A DNA stretch of 64,000 nucleotides from Timema cristinae (GCA_039000515.1 JBCFYV010000100.1:49129048-49193047), one strand, 5' to 3'; positions 31,096 through 43,524 are shown, counted from the stretch's first letter. A program made the numbers and translations. The notes: a model not told the origin generated them from the letters alone.

Positions 31096-31365
31096 CTAAG
31101 CAACGGCCAGGGACAGACAAACAAAATTGTAAAATCCACTTTTTTGGGTTTGGGTTCACTTAAAACGTAAAGATTTGTCATAATCTCTAGAGCGTTTTTT
31201 TTTTCACGATCACTATAATTTATCTTTATACGAGAAAGTAAAAAAAGTTTGAGAAGTCTGTATTTAAGTTTTTGTTTGTTTCTACCGCATTATTATTAAT
31301 GTTTTATATTTTCATTCCAGGAAACTGGTTATGGCGTAGCTATATTAATTCGGTCTATACCACAT

Positions 31366-31545
31366 AGTCGGAGGCGAGGTGGTAGCGTGTCTGCCTATTT
31401 AGATAAAGTTTCTGGGTTTGATTCCCCCATAAGATTGTAAAATTGATCATTGATGAAATAAGGGCTCTCTTCTTTGTCAGGGATGAATTAACGACCTGGG
31501 TGAGGGTGTGTTTGTGTCTATTCTTTATTTAAGTCAGTTCAAAAA
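31366..31545 (+). repeat. SINE-C related copy
   Basis: Head GGTGGTAGCGTGTCTGCC, B box TGGGTTTGATTCC, body CAGGGATGAATTAACGACC. It abuts the SINE-B at 31547. Confidence 0.7.
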
Positions 31546-31546
31546 T

Positions 31547-31842
31547 AATAATTATTATTACAATATATGACCGCGTCTTACTACCCGTTCGGGTTATAAG
31601 CACTTACGCTAATGTGTAATGTTAGGGTGATTGTGAGATGAAATGAAGGACCTACAGTTTAACGTGGGATCCGAACCACGGTGGAGGCCTGGCATTCCTC
31701 ACATTCACAGGTGATTAATATACGTCTTGTCAGAGGTGAAGGAAGGGTTTGGTAATCAGATAAAGTTGTGCCGGGACCGATGATTGAACCCCAGAACAGA
31801 AGTCGGACACCTTACCCCTAGACCGCCAGGTCACCTAGTTCA
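31547..31842 (-). repeat. SINE-B copy
   Basis: Tail CGCGTCTTACTACCCGTTC, body GAACCACGGTGGAGGCCTGG, B box GATTGAACCCC and head CTAGACCGCCAGGTCACC. Confidence 0.92.
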
Positions 31843-32380
31843 ATAATTACTGTGCAGATATAATCCTTCGGTTCAGAAGGTGCACTTTTAAATAATTCCA
31901 ATAAAATATATCTTCGGTAGGTATGTTTGAACCCTTTCATGGTTGATAGCAGTCAAAAGTATCTTCATAAATCCACATTGTAACGTTCCTAGGTTTTTTT
32001 AAGTGTAAAGAACCAAGTTTTCACGAGATAAAATAAAAAAAAGAGTCACGTAAATTTGAAAACTCTAAAAGTGATCCTGCCCCCCCCCCTCCCCCTCTCT
32101 TTCTCGAGTATATGTTAAATCCCTCAAGAGACTCCAGGAAGAAAAAGCGTGACAATAGGAAAAAGAGGACTTCGTCTTCACTATTCTTGCGCGGAAAGGG
32201 GGGCAGAACAAAAAAAAATAGAGGAGAAGAATAAAGTGGAGACATATATTTGTCTTCTTTCTGCAGCGAACAAAAGGGTAAAGGATAGGAGTGGAGGATG
32301 AGACCAGCTCCCTCATGAATAGGAACTCGCCATTGATGACGATTTACGAGCTCACTTTCTTCGACTTGTGTATCTTTGTT

Positions 32381-32418
<38 letters not shown>

Positions 32419-32631
32419 GACGATACGAATACGTTGCTACCGATAAAATAGGGGAGAGAGGGGGTAGGCAATCCGTGTTCATGAGTTATAGCATATATGT
32501 TATTTGTTTCTGAAACAATAGATTTAGATCTATGCTGAGAAATAATGATCTGTATATATATTTGAATTATTGGAGAACCATGTCATATATATATATATAT
32601 ATAATTTGTTTATATTTTTGAAAGATAATTA
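31843..32631. other. Spacer, no feature seen
   Basis: Purine/pyrimidine-biased DNA around the (CT)n run. Open frames here follow from the bias. Confidence 0.45.
32382..32414. repeat. (CT)n microsatellite
   Basis: Run of CTCT with a single G interruption. Confidence 0.9.
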
Positions 32632-32852
32632 AGTTTTGGATTGTCCTGCTGATGAGGGGGAGGACAGAGTTCTAATCCCGGCCAGGTCTACAGAGTGTGG
32701 TTTTCCCCTAAACGGTTTCCCACTCTCCTCCCAATCAAATGCGTGTAGATTACCTCTAAAAGGATTCCTTCTTCATCACTATGCCATCAGAAAAATCATC
32801 GTATACGCGTATAACATGAAAAGGTAAAAAAAGACGCGGTGTTAAAAAAAAC
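32632..32852 (+). repeat. SINE-A copy, 5' truncated
   Basis: CCTGCTGATGAGGGGGAGG, B box AGAGTTCTAATCCCGG, a full body and 3' end GACGCGGTG plus an A run. Confidence 0.82.
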
Positions 32853-33089
32853 GCTTATAAATATTTTAGTTTAATTTGAACGTATACAAAAAATAATAAT
32901 TTATTCTTACTTTTTTGCGCCATGACTTATTAACTATACAAAGAGGATGTGAAGTAATCGTCCTTGTTGTAAATGGTTAGTATTAATTAACCCCAAGCGC
33001 CTAAACAAATGTCAGATGTGCTAACCACTAGCCTAAGCCATTAGATAGTAAGTTAATCAAATAAAATAACACACCAAAGAAGTCTGAAT

Positions 33090-33317
33090 TACCCGCTTCG
33101 TTGGCCGCATGGTCTAAGGCGTCACTCTTGCCATAGACTAGAATGCAGATGAAGGGGAGATCGTGGTTCGGATCTTTGCCGAGTGTACTGATGGTGATTT
33201 TTCTAAAATGGTTTTCTCAACTTTCCTTAACCTTCCTCATCCCTAAAACTATTATCGTTATTAGTAAATATGTGTATAGTCCGAACGGATAGTAAGACGT
33301 GGTGCTAAAAAAAAAAG
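33090..33317 (+). repeat. SINE-A copy
   Basis: Head TTGGCCGCATGGTCTAAGGC, B box GTGGTTCGGATC, and 3' end CGGATAGTAAGACGTGGTGC plus an A run. Part of the body is deleted. Confidence 0.88.
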
Positions 33318-34420
33318 TTTGAATTCAATGTCTTCTTCGCTCAAGATCAATATTTGTCTTCGGTTAAAACGGACACCCAATGGCTAACTGCTGATGAAAA
33401 TCAAATTATTTTAGAGAGAGAGAGAGACTCACCCTCTAACCCTCCCCATATCCTTATTTCCCCCCTCCCCCTTAAAAAAAACCTTAATCCTCTCGACAGA
33501 CACTGAGAGACATCCTCTATTATCACAACGGACTCCGCAAAAAAAACCACTCTGGGATTGTCTCTCCCAGAATCCAGACACGTTTAAACATGGAGCAATA
33601 TTACCGCACGATCCAGTAATTAAATAACGGGTATGGGTGGGAGAGGGGATGAGTAGAGGAATAAAGGGGTATGGGAGGGGGGGGGTCCACACACTCATTT
33701 AGAAATCCTAGCACGGGTCCCTCTGGCCGCTGTCAAAATACTGCCTCGTTCATTTAGAACAGTCCCCTCCTCACCCCTATTATTGCTCTCTCTTCATATT
33801 AAAACACTTGAATAACTAAAGCGTGTCAAAATGGTAAATTACTAGTTCTTTTTTCGCACGCGCACTTGGTGGAGAAACATTGTAAAGAGAAGTGTTAGGA
33901 ATAGAAGTGAGAAATGGTTAAAAAAATATATATATCTCCTTGGAAAAATTGGTGATAGGTCAAAATGTGCGTGTTTTTGTTCGGTCCATTCATTTCTAGA
34001 AATGGCTCCCTTGGCCCAATGAATGAAAAAATAAATTAATTTTGAAGGGTTTTTTTTCCTTGTGAAGGTTGTTAATTTTTATTTATTTATTAACTCTATC
34101 AATAAACAATTTCAGTGCAAGCGGAGCTTGTTAAAACTTTCCCTCTGATAAGCTATCCCCATATGACCAATCATGCCTAGGCTCTGATTGATTTAGGTAA
34201 GCTTCAATTTGATTACGAATGGTCTTGGGTTAATACCCGATGTTTGTGGGTTAAAACCCAGCCGGGATTGACAGATCTTTCTTGAGCAATAAAAATCCGC
34301 AGCATAACTGTTGTAGCGTCACTTGTCCCTTTAAGTCGTGGTTGCACTGCGATAATTCTCTGACTTATGTGCGGTGTAGCGGAAAGAGGTCAAATTAGGC
34401 AATAGAGGGGTTCTTAAATG
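33318..34420. other. Spacer, no feature seen
   Basis: Nothing recognised before the 20-bp array. Confidence 0.5.
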
Positions 34421-34880
34421 TCCCCATATCAGCTTGTATTACTCCATATTGGCTCGTATCGTTCCATATTGGCTTGTATATCCTTATATTGGCTCGTATC
34501 GTTCCATATTGGCTGGTATCTCCCCATATTAGCTCGTATTGCTCCATATTGGTTGGTATATCCCCATATTAGCTCGTATCGTTCCATATTGGCTCTTATC
34601 GTTCCATACTGGCTGGTATCTCCCCATATTAGCTCGTATCGTTCCATATTGGCTCGTATCGTTCCATATTGGCTGGTATATCCCCATATTAGCTCGTATT
34701 GCTCAATATTGCCTCGTATCTTTCCATATTGGCTAGTATATCCCCATATTAGCTCGTATCGTTCCATATTCGCTCCTATCGTTCCATATTAGCTCCTATT
34801 GCTCCATATTGCTTTGTATTGCTCCATATTGGCTGGTATCTCCCCATATCGGCTCGTATTCCTCCTCATTGGCTCGTATT
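34421..34880. repeat. 20-bp minisatellite, 23 units, 60-bp higher order
   Basis: Basic unit TTCCATATTGGCTCGTATCG. Three-unit blocks differ by CCCCATATTAGCTCGTATC and GGCTGGTAT variants, giving a 60-bp super-period. Because 60 is a multiple of 3, both strands stay open by chance of periodicity. Confidence 0.95.
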
Positions 34881-35591
34881 CTACTATGAAACTATCATTC
34901 TCTTTTTACAGTAATTAATTAGTGTTGTTGTGTATATTCGGGCATTAAGTTAGCTTGCAAATATGGTTCTTATAGTCATTTTGTTAAGAAATTGCAAGTT
35001 AAATACTCTTAATAGGAATGTCTTCATTCAACGCTTGCTTAGCTTATGCAAACACAATCAAACTAAATAAATTAACGTGAAGTTAAATTAATACTTAATA
35101 TATATATTCATTTACTTTCAGAATAATTAAAGTAATACGTAAATACAGTGAAGAAAATTAAGAGTAATTTTTAGCTCTTTACATTTGTATTTACTAGAAT
35201 GGCTTTTGGAAGAAGTGTTTCGTGAAATATTTCTTCTCTACGATTTTTGTTGTTTATAGAATACGTAAAATCTCCATGTCAATAACGTTGTTTCACCTGG
35301 ATATTTCAGTTCTTTTGAAGCGCCCCAACTTGAAAAGTGTTTTTTTCCGCTTGGCTCATCATACAAATCACACACCCGCTTTCAGTTATTGTGTAGTCCT
35401 TCTGTGAGCCCTTCTTCCGGCATACGGTAGTCGCAAGATAGCGTTGCCTACGTCAAAGTGAAGACTAGAAAACGAAGGGAGAAAAATTCATAGAGCCTTC
35501 AACCTAACGAAAGCGTAGGAGCCGCAATGATTTAATAAGTTAAAAAAGAATTTGATTTCATTTCTAGATATTTGCGAAAGATGATGCTATT
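34881..35591. other. AT-rich spacer between two minisatellites
   Basis: Unrelated to either array. No gene recognised. Confidence 0.5.
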
Positions 35592-37345
35592 TAGTAGTTA
35601 TGTGAACAGTAGACCTCCCTCCCTCCATGTTGTTTTCGTTACTACAGTCTTACTAGTAGTTCTGTGAACAGTAGACCTCACTCCATGTTATTATCGTTAC
35701 TACAGTCTTACTAGTAGTTCTGTGAACAGTAGACCTCCCTCCATGTTATTATCGTTACTACAGTCTTACTAGTAGTTCTGTGAAAAGTAGACTTCACTCC
35801 ATGTTATTATCGTTACTACAGTCTTACTAGTAGTTCTATGAAAAGTAGACCTCACTCCATGTTATTATCGTTACTACAGTCTTACTAGTAGTTCTGTGAA
35901 CAGTAGACCTCCCTCCATGTTATTATCGTTACTACAGTCTTACTAGTAGTTCTGTGAACAGTAGACCTCCCTCCATGTTATTATCGTTATTACAGTCTTA
36001 CTAGTAGTTCTGTGAACAGTAGACCTCCCTCCATGTTATTATCGTTACTACAGTCTTAATAGTAGTTCTGTGAACAGTAGACCTCCCTCCATGTTGTTTT
36101 CGTTACTACAGTCTTACTAGTAGTTCTGTGAACAGTAGACCTCACTCCATGTTGTTATCGTTACTACAGTCTTACTAGTAGTTCTGTGAACAGTAGACCT
36201 CCCTTCATGTTATTATCGTTACTACAGTCTTACTAGTAGTTCTGTGAGCAGTAGACCTCGCTCCCTCCATGTTATTATCGCTACTACAGTCTTACTAGTA
36301 GTTCTGTGAACAGTAGACCTCCCTTCATGTTATTATCGTTACTACAGTCTTACTAGTAGTATTCTGTGAGCAGTAGACCTCGCTCCCTCCATGTTATTAT
36401 CGCTACTACAGTCTTACTAGTAGTTCTGTGAACAGTAGACCTCCTCTCCATGTTATTATCGTTACTACAGTCTTACTAGTAGTTCTGTGAACAGTAGACC
36501 TCCTCCCTCCATGTTATTATCGTTACTACAGTCTTACTAGTAGTTCTGTGAAGCAGTAGACCTCCTCCCTCCATGTTATTATCGCTACTACAGTCTTACT
36601 AGTAGTTCTGTGAGCAGTAGACCTCGCTCCCTCCATGTTATTATCGCTACTACAGTCTTACTAGTAGTTCTGTGAGCAGTAGACCTCGCTCCTCCATGTT
36701 ATTATCGTTACTACAGTCTTACTAGTAGTTCTGTGAGCAGTAGACCTCGCTCCCTCCATGTTATTATCGTTACTACAGTCTTACTAGTAGTTCTGTGAGC
36801 AGTAGACCTCGCTCCCTCCATGTTATTATCGCTACTACAGTCTTACTAGTAGTTCTGTGAGCAGTAGACCTCGCTCCCTCCATGTTATTATCGTTACTAC
36901 AGTCTTACTAGTAGTTCTGTGAGCAGTAGACCTCGCTCCCTCCATGTTATTATCGTTACTACAGTCTTACTAGTAGTTCTGTGAACAGTAGACCTCCCTC
37001 CATGTTATTATCGTACTACAGTCTTACTAGTAGTTCTGTGAACAGTAGACCCTCCCTCCATGTTATTTATCGTTACTACAGTCTTAATAGTTCTGTGAAC
37101 AGTAGACCTCCCTCCATGTTATTATGTACTACAGATCTTACTAGTATTCTGTGACAGTAGACCTCCTCCATGTTATTATCGTACATACAGTCTTACTAGT
37201 AGTTCTTGAAGCAGTAACCTCCTCCCTCATGATTTAATACTACGTCTACTAAGTTCTGTACAGTAAATATATTATTACTACAGTCTTAACTAAATCTGTG
37301 AGCAGTAGACCTCGTCTCCAGTTGTTAATTTAATGCAGTCTAAAC
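35592..37345. repeat. 58-bp minisatellite, about 28 units
   Basis: Unit contains TTCTGTGAACAGTAGACC, CCATGTTATTATCG and TACTACAGTCTTACTAGTAG. Two variants alternate in blocks: ACAGTAGACCTCCCTCC, and GCAGTAGACCTCGCTCCC with 4 more bases. The last 350 bp decay through many small indels. Confidence 0.96.
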
Positions 37346-38494
37346 TGCTCTTAATTTAAGTTAATATTTCTACTTGGTGTTCATTGATAAAGCTAGCCAG
37401 AAAGAATTGATAATATAGTCAATATTGTAATAAAAATCATTCAGTGGCTAAGACGTAGTCTCCAACTCTGTCAAAATTAATAGAGTCCAGGTAACATCGA
37501 ATGCTTAGAGTTATAATATAAATAACTAAATAACATTAATAAAATACTTGAGCGTCTACGTGTTAACCGATAGACAAATTGGGAACTATGACATAAATAT
37601 TTGCCAGGTTCATAAATGCCCAAATTTCGTTAAAATTACAACACGGATATTATCGTTGACAAAAATCAGATGATTGACGATGTCAAATAAACTCTCACTG
37701 TCACGCTCATAGTTAAGCTTCTACGACAGTTAGTTGACAAATTACCAACCAACAAAACCAAGCTTAATACTAGACGCGCTGATGATCAATTTTCGTAAAG
37801 GTGCGAATAAGGAAGACATAGTTAAGGAAAGACGCTGTCATTTTAAAACTACTCTATATAAAGCTTTCCCCTTGCAGAATCTTCCTTGTGTATTCTTGAC
37901 GCGGGGAAAAGAGGAATAAAGAAGAGGGGGAGGGGGAAATAAATTTGAATCCCTAACTAACTAAAAGTGTCTATACAACACCGGAACGAAGGCAAATTTC
38001 TCAAGTAATGTTGATATTATTCAGATCTTTTTGCTCACGTCAAGAAAAGAGTTCCTTGATTCAATTTAAAAATGGGAGTTCATGGAGTTTCAATAATGTG
38101 AAAAAATAAAATTAAGTCGTGTGCTTACATATTTATATTAAAACGGGGAAGCGTTTTTTTTTAAGATGTTTTGATGCTTATTATTGATATATTAATTTTA
38201 AAATGGGCTGTAAATCTGGGAAAGATAATAATTTAAAAACTATTTTAGAGGTTTTCCTCTAGCCACAAATTATTTGGGTTTAAACTTAGAATAGAAATAC
38301 TTTTATTTAGTTTAAGGGTGTTTCAATACGGTATCTTTTTTTAATGTTATTGTAATGGTAAAATCCAATTTTCATAGTAAGGGTCTTAATCTGACAGTTA
38401 AAGTTACTAGTTAGTTTCGTATTCACAAGTGAGGTCATATGATCTGCAGCTGTAAATTTTGATAGATTTCATCAATATCTTTAAAATATCACTG
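37346..38494. other. AT-rich spacer, no feature seen
   Basis: Nothing recognised between the decayed end of the 58-bp array and a truncated SINE-B. Confidence 0.5.
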
Positions 38495-38650
38495 ATGGGA
38501 ATGCCAGGCCTCCACCGTGGTTCGGATTCCACGTTAAACTGTAGGTCCTTCATTTCATCTCACAATCACCCTACCATTACACATTAGCGTAAGGGCGTGT
38601 AACCCGAATGGGTAGTAAGACGCTGTGATAATAATAATAATAATAATAAT
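38495..38650 (+). repeat. SINE-B copy, 5' truncated
   Basis: Begins within the body (GAATGCCAGGCCTCCACCG) and runs to GTAGTAAGACGC and (TAA)n. This 5' truncation is what incomplete reverse transcription leaves. Confidence 0.9.
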
Positions 38651-38667
38651 ATCACTGATAGAAAACC

Positions 38668-38960
38668 CGCCTCTTGGTCTGGTGATCAGTACCCCTGGCT
38701 ATTGATCTCTAGAGGTCCCGGGTCCAATTCCTGATGGTGTGATAGGGTTTGTTTTTGTTTTTTTTACGAAAGAGGAGCTGTTCCTATGGTCACATCGTCT
38801 TATTAGTTATGTTTAAGATCTCCATTGTCTTCACAGCTTCATAATTACTATTATCACGTCATCTCATTACGGGAATGACGTGTGGAGGTGTAACTTGCTC
38901 CCACAGAGCGGCTGAAAGTCTTCATACAAAGGCGACCGAACTATATAAAACAGCTCTCAT
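38668..38960 (+). repeat. SINE-D: tRNA-like head, candidate
   Basis: CCTCTTGGTCTGGTGATCAG resembles a tRNA A box region, and CCCGGGTCCAATTCC a B box. The same head type occurs at 54160. The 3' boundary is uncertain. Confidence 0.55.
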
Positions 38961-39625
38961 GGTAAAATATGACATACGCAAGAAAAATAATATATATATA
39001 TATATTAGTATCTAAATATCAAAATCAACTGCAAACAATGTATTTGTGTTTTCTAAAAGGCCCTTTATTTGAAAAATTGCTCCGCAACTACCCCCCCCCC
39101 CCCCACCTTCCCCTGAGATTCTGAGTTTGTATGAATATTATAAGGGGGTTAATTCCGTCCAACAGTGTTCTTAACTATCGCTCAAACAGTCCCCCCAGCC
39201 AACAAACAGAGAGTTATAGAATATAACTAATAAACTAATAACCAACGCATGCGCGACCAATTCCAACAACGTCCGCCATTCAAATCGTCAAGGTCAAGGG
39301 TCCAGTGTCAAATGTTTGGATATATTTGAAACCTTTCTTATTATGTTGTATCTTATTTACAGGAGACAAGGATTGACTCAAAAGCGTCTTTTGAGTCTTC
39401 AATTTAGTAATTTTTTTCTGGGCCCCAACATACTGGGGGTTTCATACCCCCCCGGTTTGTTCCCCCCACCCATTCCCCCGGAGAAAAATCCTGTGGACGC
39501 CCTTGTCTGGGTCGTCGAACGAAAACGTGACACAATCTTGAAACGTTTTCTGTTCAGTTGTTTTTGAACAAAGCTTCGCCATGGAGTAAGATCATTCGAA
39601 TATTATGTCTCACTGAATGTCAACA
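38961..39625. other. Spacer, no feature seen
   Basis: Contains a C run near 39092 and C-rich stretches near 39440. No coding signal. Confidence 0.45.
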
Positions 39626-39865
39626 CTGGCGGCCGGGTTTGATCCTCGGTCCCGGCACAGATTTATCTGATTTCCAAACCCTTCCTACACCTCTGACAAG
39701 ACATCTTGTGAATGTGTGGAATGCCAGGTCGCCACCGTGGTTCGGATTCCACGTTAAACTGTAGGTCCTCCATTTCATCTCACAATCACCCTACCATTAC
39801 ACATTAGCGTAAGTGCGTATAACCCGAATGGGTAGTAAGACGCGGTGTTAATAATAATAATAATG
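39626..39865 (+). repeat. SINE-B copy, 5' truncated
   Basis: Starts at the B box (GGGTTTGATCCTCGGTCCCG) and ends GACGCGGTGTTAATAATAA. A 31-bp tandem array starts just beyond its tail. Confidence 0.9.
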
Positions 39866-39870
39866 TCAAC

Positions 39871-40240
39871 AGATCTGGAATTGTCAATCCTCGCGACAGA
39901 CAGATCTGGAATTGTCAATCCTCGCGACAGACAGATCTGGAATTGTCAATCCTCGCGACAGACAGATCTGGAATTGTCAATCCTCGCGACAGACAGATCT
40001 GGAATTGTCAATCTTCGCGACAGACAGATCTGGAATTGTCAATCCTCGCGACAGACAGATCTGGAATTGTCAATCCTCGCGATAGACAGATCTGGAATTG
40101 TCAATCCTCGCGATAGACAGATCTGGAATTGTCAATCCTCGCGACAGACAGATCTGGAATTGTCAATCCTCGCGACAGACAGATCTGGAATTGTCAATCC
40201 TCGCGACAGACAGATCTGGAATTGGCAATCCTCGCAAACG
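39871..40240 (+). repeat. 31-bp minisatellite, 12 units
   Basis: Unit AGATCTGGAATTGTCAATCC plus TCGCGACAGAC. Units are nearly identical (only a few C/T changes). The array starts directly after a SINE-B tail. Confidence 0.96.
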
Positions 40241-40738
40241 ATAGGTCGAAACTATTTATTAGACAATTAATTGTAGGAGGTTTCTATTAATTATTTAGTG
40301 ATCAGAGAAATTGAATAATTTGAAAATAAAATGTAATATATTGCAACGTATATTTTGTGAAAGTAAAGAGGCTTTCAAGTTAAAGGGGTGAGTGGGGGGA
40401 GTATCAATTGTTCAGACTAAATAAAGTGTGTCCTTTGAATTTATAAGAATGCCTTACAAATTTAAGGATAGACTACAGGGGTGTAAGGGGGAGAGTCCAG
40501 TTTTATTAAAAAACGAGTTAGTGCTGCCATCCTTTAAACAATCATGAGACCTTTCTATTTCTCTTTAGATTATGGTTTAAAGAGTTTTCTGTCATAGTTA
40601 AATTATTATTTTTTCAAACAAAAGTATATGCTGGGGTCCTTGTGGGATTTAAGACATAAAAGTTGCCATGGAACATGTGTGTAATGTGATATTCTTCCTT
40701 TCTCTCTCTCTTGTCCCTTTCAAATGTAATGAAATAAC

Positions 40739-40955
40739 CTAACCTCCTTAGGTGGCCGCATGGTCTAAGGTGTCACTCTCGTGTTAGACTAGACTGCTGG
40801 TGACAGGGAGCTCGGGTTTTAATCCTGGTCGTGTCTACTGAGGGTTGTTTTTTTTAAAAGAATGTTTTCCACTCTTCCTTCGTGCAAATGAGGGTACACT
40901 TCCTTTAAATTCAATCTTCTTCATCCGTAACTCATTTGCTTGATTAGTAATAAAT
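40739..40955 (+). repeat. SINE-A copy, 3' truncated
   Basis: Well preserved head (GGTGGCCGCATGGTCTAAGG) and body. It stops near ACTCATTTGCTTGATTAGTA, without the final tail. Confidence 0.85.
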
Positions 40956-41004
40956 ACAATAATAAAAAAGTGAACCTAATTGTGGATCTTCTGTGGTTAT
41001 TTAA

Positions 41005-41235
41005 TTTTTAATTTGTTTTAAGCACATACTCTAAACTTTCACTCACACAAACACAATTAAAGATGGAAGTAAAGTATTTCGCTCTTCTATTGTTTAAAAT
41101 GTCGGAAATGTGTGTCCATAAATATGTATAGTTCAAAAACATCTCACAATGTTCCCCATAGGAAGTTCGATCATACGATAGTTGAAAACTCAACAAGAGC
41201 TGTGAGATTATAAATTCGTCGACAGAAACTTCACG
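41005..41235. repeat. Unclassified interspersed repeat G, copy 1
   Basis: Aligns by eye with 52085-52335: ATTGTTTAAAAT, GTGTGTCCATAAATATGTA, GGAAGTTCGATC and TGAAAACTCAACAAGAGC all have counterparts. No tRNA-like head and no clear termini. Confidence 0.6.
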
Positions 41236-41288
41236 GGATGAACTTCCAAGTTGAAGTAGAACATGAGGAGATCAGCCGTTGCGAAATA

Positions 41289-41693
41289 CAGTAGACCGTC
41301 GATAATTTGGAAGTAAAAAATCCGGATCGTCAAGAGAAAATATTATTTTTAAAAACTACCACAATGGTATCAATATTGGAGACATTACCGCAAAAAAAAA
41401 CGCACTTCAACCCTTGTTCAAAAAAAAAAAATTTGAGAATTTTTTCTTTGTTAGATTTTTGCCTTATTATATTCCTTCATTATTTGTGATGTTTGGAAAC
41501 AAACCAAAAAAAATATTTGTAAATTAGTTGTTTAAATAAAGTGAAAATGTTTCTACCTTAAATCTGAGTTTTGGTAATTATCTCGTCTATGCTATTCTTT
41601 TATTTTTGGTATAAGAACTATAGTTTCGAAAATCTGGATAAATCGATAATCTGGACTGGGTTGAACCCCAATCAGTCCAAATTATCGACGCTG
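41289..41693. mobile_element. pogo/Tigger-like MITE with TA duplication
   Basis: Left end CAGTAGACCGTCGATAATTT; the right end, read inward, is CAGCGTCGATAATTTGGAC. Each end is flanked by TA. The CAGT start, the CGATAAT core and TA targets are typical of pogo/Tigger (Tc1-mariner superfamily). A TCCGGAT/ATCTGGATAAATCG subterminal motif is also seen. No transposase frame remains. Confidence 0.82.
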
Positions 41694-42004
41694 TACTCGA
41701 AACTATCGATCTTTCAAGCTCAGCCTTAGTTGGTTGATTGTTTTAGTATTCAAAAAGAATTACTCTTTGATATTTTATCGATGATAATAAAACATTTTTC
41801 TTCGTGCCTTTTATGTTCGACTTGATACGAACTTCATTTATACTGAAGCCATTCACTCATTCAGTTCCTGTTTGAGTCACTTTATCAAGTAAAACATTCA
41901 AAACGAGATATAAGATATGTCATTTTTAAATATTATTTTTCTTTAATTAAATAATCAGCTTAGTAAACTTTTAAATAATAATGAAGTCAAAGAACGTTTT
42001 GTAT

Positions 42005-42236
42005 TACCACGACTTACAACCTGTTGTGGTAATACGCATATATAATTTTGTATAATGGGATTAGAGTTGAGGAAAAAAACATTTTAAAGGTAAACTATCC
42101 GGATTTGCTTGGAAGGAGAGTGGGAAACCAACTAGGAAAAACCACCATCATTAGACCCTACAGGGATACGAACACCGATCTCTCCGTCTTAACATGAAAG
42201 TGACGCCTCAGACAATTCGGCAACCTACATCCCGTA
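42005..42236 (-). repeat. SINE-A copy
   Basis: Tail ACCACGACTTACAACCTG, body GGATTTGCTTGGAAGGAGAG and head GTGACGCCTCAGACAATTCG. Confidence 0.82.
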
Positions 42237-42266
42237 GACCGTATCTGTCCCACCAATTTTTGTTTT

Positions 42267-42516
42267 TAGCTTCTAGTCTTACTACCCATTCGGGTTATAC
42301 GCTTATGTACTAATTACGCTAATGGTTTTAAGGTTTGGGAAGGTTATATTTACAAGAGGTATACCCATATCTGTGCGGAGGAATAGTGGAGAATCATTTT
42401 GGAAAACCACCTTCAGTATATCCAGCCGAGATTCGAACCTCGATCTCCCCGTCATCGGCAGTCTAGTCTACTGCGAGAGTAGCGCGTTAGACCACGCACC
42501 AACCAAAGCGGTTATA
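42267..42516 (-). repeat. SINE-A copy
   Basis: Tail CTTACTACCCATTCGGGTTA, B box GAGATTCGAACCTCG and head GCGCGTTAGACCACGC. It lies 30 bp from another minus-strand copy. Confidence 0.88.
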
Positions 42517-42960
42517 AATACTTATAAAATAACCCTAATGATTTAGTAAAATGGTATCCATGTTGGCCGTAAATTATGTTTATATTTCTAAAAGTTCCTT
42601 TTCGTGAAAATTGGACTGTATATGTAGAAACGTCACTTCCCATTACATCCACTCGCAGTCACTCTCTAGGGTCTAGTACGAAGCGCCGCCGCCAGGAGTT
42701 GCTGCCAACACTTTTAACAACACGTGTAATGAATTTTCATTCTTATTGGATGTGAGAGAGAGACTCCCTCCTCTGCCCTTTAATTGCGAGGTGTTCGTTT
42801 TGGCGGGAGGGGACAATAGTGGTGAAGGGGGAGGAGGGGTTGGCTGCCAGCGGCAGACTAAACCGCACCCCATCCCTTGTCAACAACACCTACCCTAAAG
42901 GAATAAACCCTCCGGTGGAAAAATATTTAACATCCATACATGGTTTAGTTTGGCAAGCCC

Positions 42961-43398
42961 CGAGGGTTGTGGAAAGCTGAAAATTTTGGAATTCAGCAAC
43001 GCGCAATAAGGTCCATACATTTGCAGTTTTTTATTATGACTAAAACCTATTCTGTCCTAAATAAATAAAAATGGTACTCAAAAAGATACCTTTAATTTAA
43101 TTTTCAATAGTAATCTCAACCGTTTTTGAATATTTGTCATGAGCATAGCAAGGACTTAACTAAAAGTAAAAAAAAAAAAAAAGTTTTAATGAAGATAAGA
43201 TGTTCAGGTCAAATTATTCAAAGCTCATTACAGGAATTCCAGAATTTTTTAGATACATATTTGTATAAAAAAAGACGCAACGTACACATTGAAGCAGTAT
43301 TTGATTTATTTTGTACAAAAAAAAAGTTATTTTTTAAATAAAAATTGAGAAAAACACATCAGGTTATCCTAATTTGCGTTCCCTCTATCCCACCTTAA
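42961..43398. mobile_element. Foldback MITE with TTAA ends, copy 4
   Basis: Right end ATCCCACCTTAA is clear. The left half has AACGCGCAATAAGGTCC and TTTGCAGTTTTTTA, but its exact first base is uncertain. GTAATCTCAACCG and TTGTCATGAGCATAGC mark the inner arm. Confidence 0.65.
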
Positions 43399-43524
43399 CA
43401 ACTGCACAGTAACCAAATTACTAAATTAATAATAGCAAAAATTATTTATAAATTGTTTATGATAAACATTATTTATAAATATTAGAGGAAACTTTCCCTG
43501 TCAGGAATACATACTTTTTTTAAA

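Noticed and set aside
30403..31181. Three overlapping minus-strand frames of over 220 codons
   Set aside because: They are translations of the TACA microsatellite (repeated Tyr-Met-Cys-Val/Ile), not genes.
34418..34792. Long frames on both strands
   Set aside because: They follow from the 20-bp array with a 60-bp super-period.
35592..37345. CRISPR-like array
   Set aside because: Units are contiguous tandem copies without unique spacers, in an animal genome.
39845..40270. 141-codon plus frame
   Set aside because: It translates the 31-bp minisatellite in rotating frames; no independent coding sign.
42640..42890. Exon or promoter with an E2F-like TTTTGGCGGGAG site
   Set aside because: A single motif match without splice sites or conserved coding sequence is too weak.
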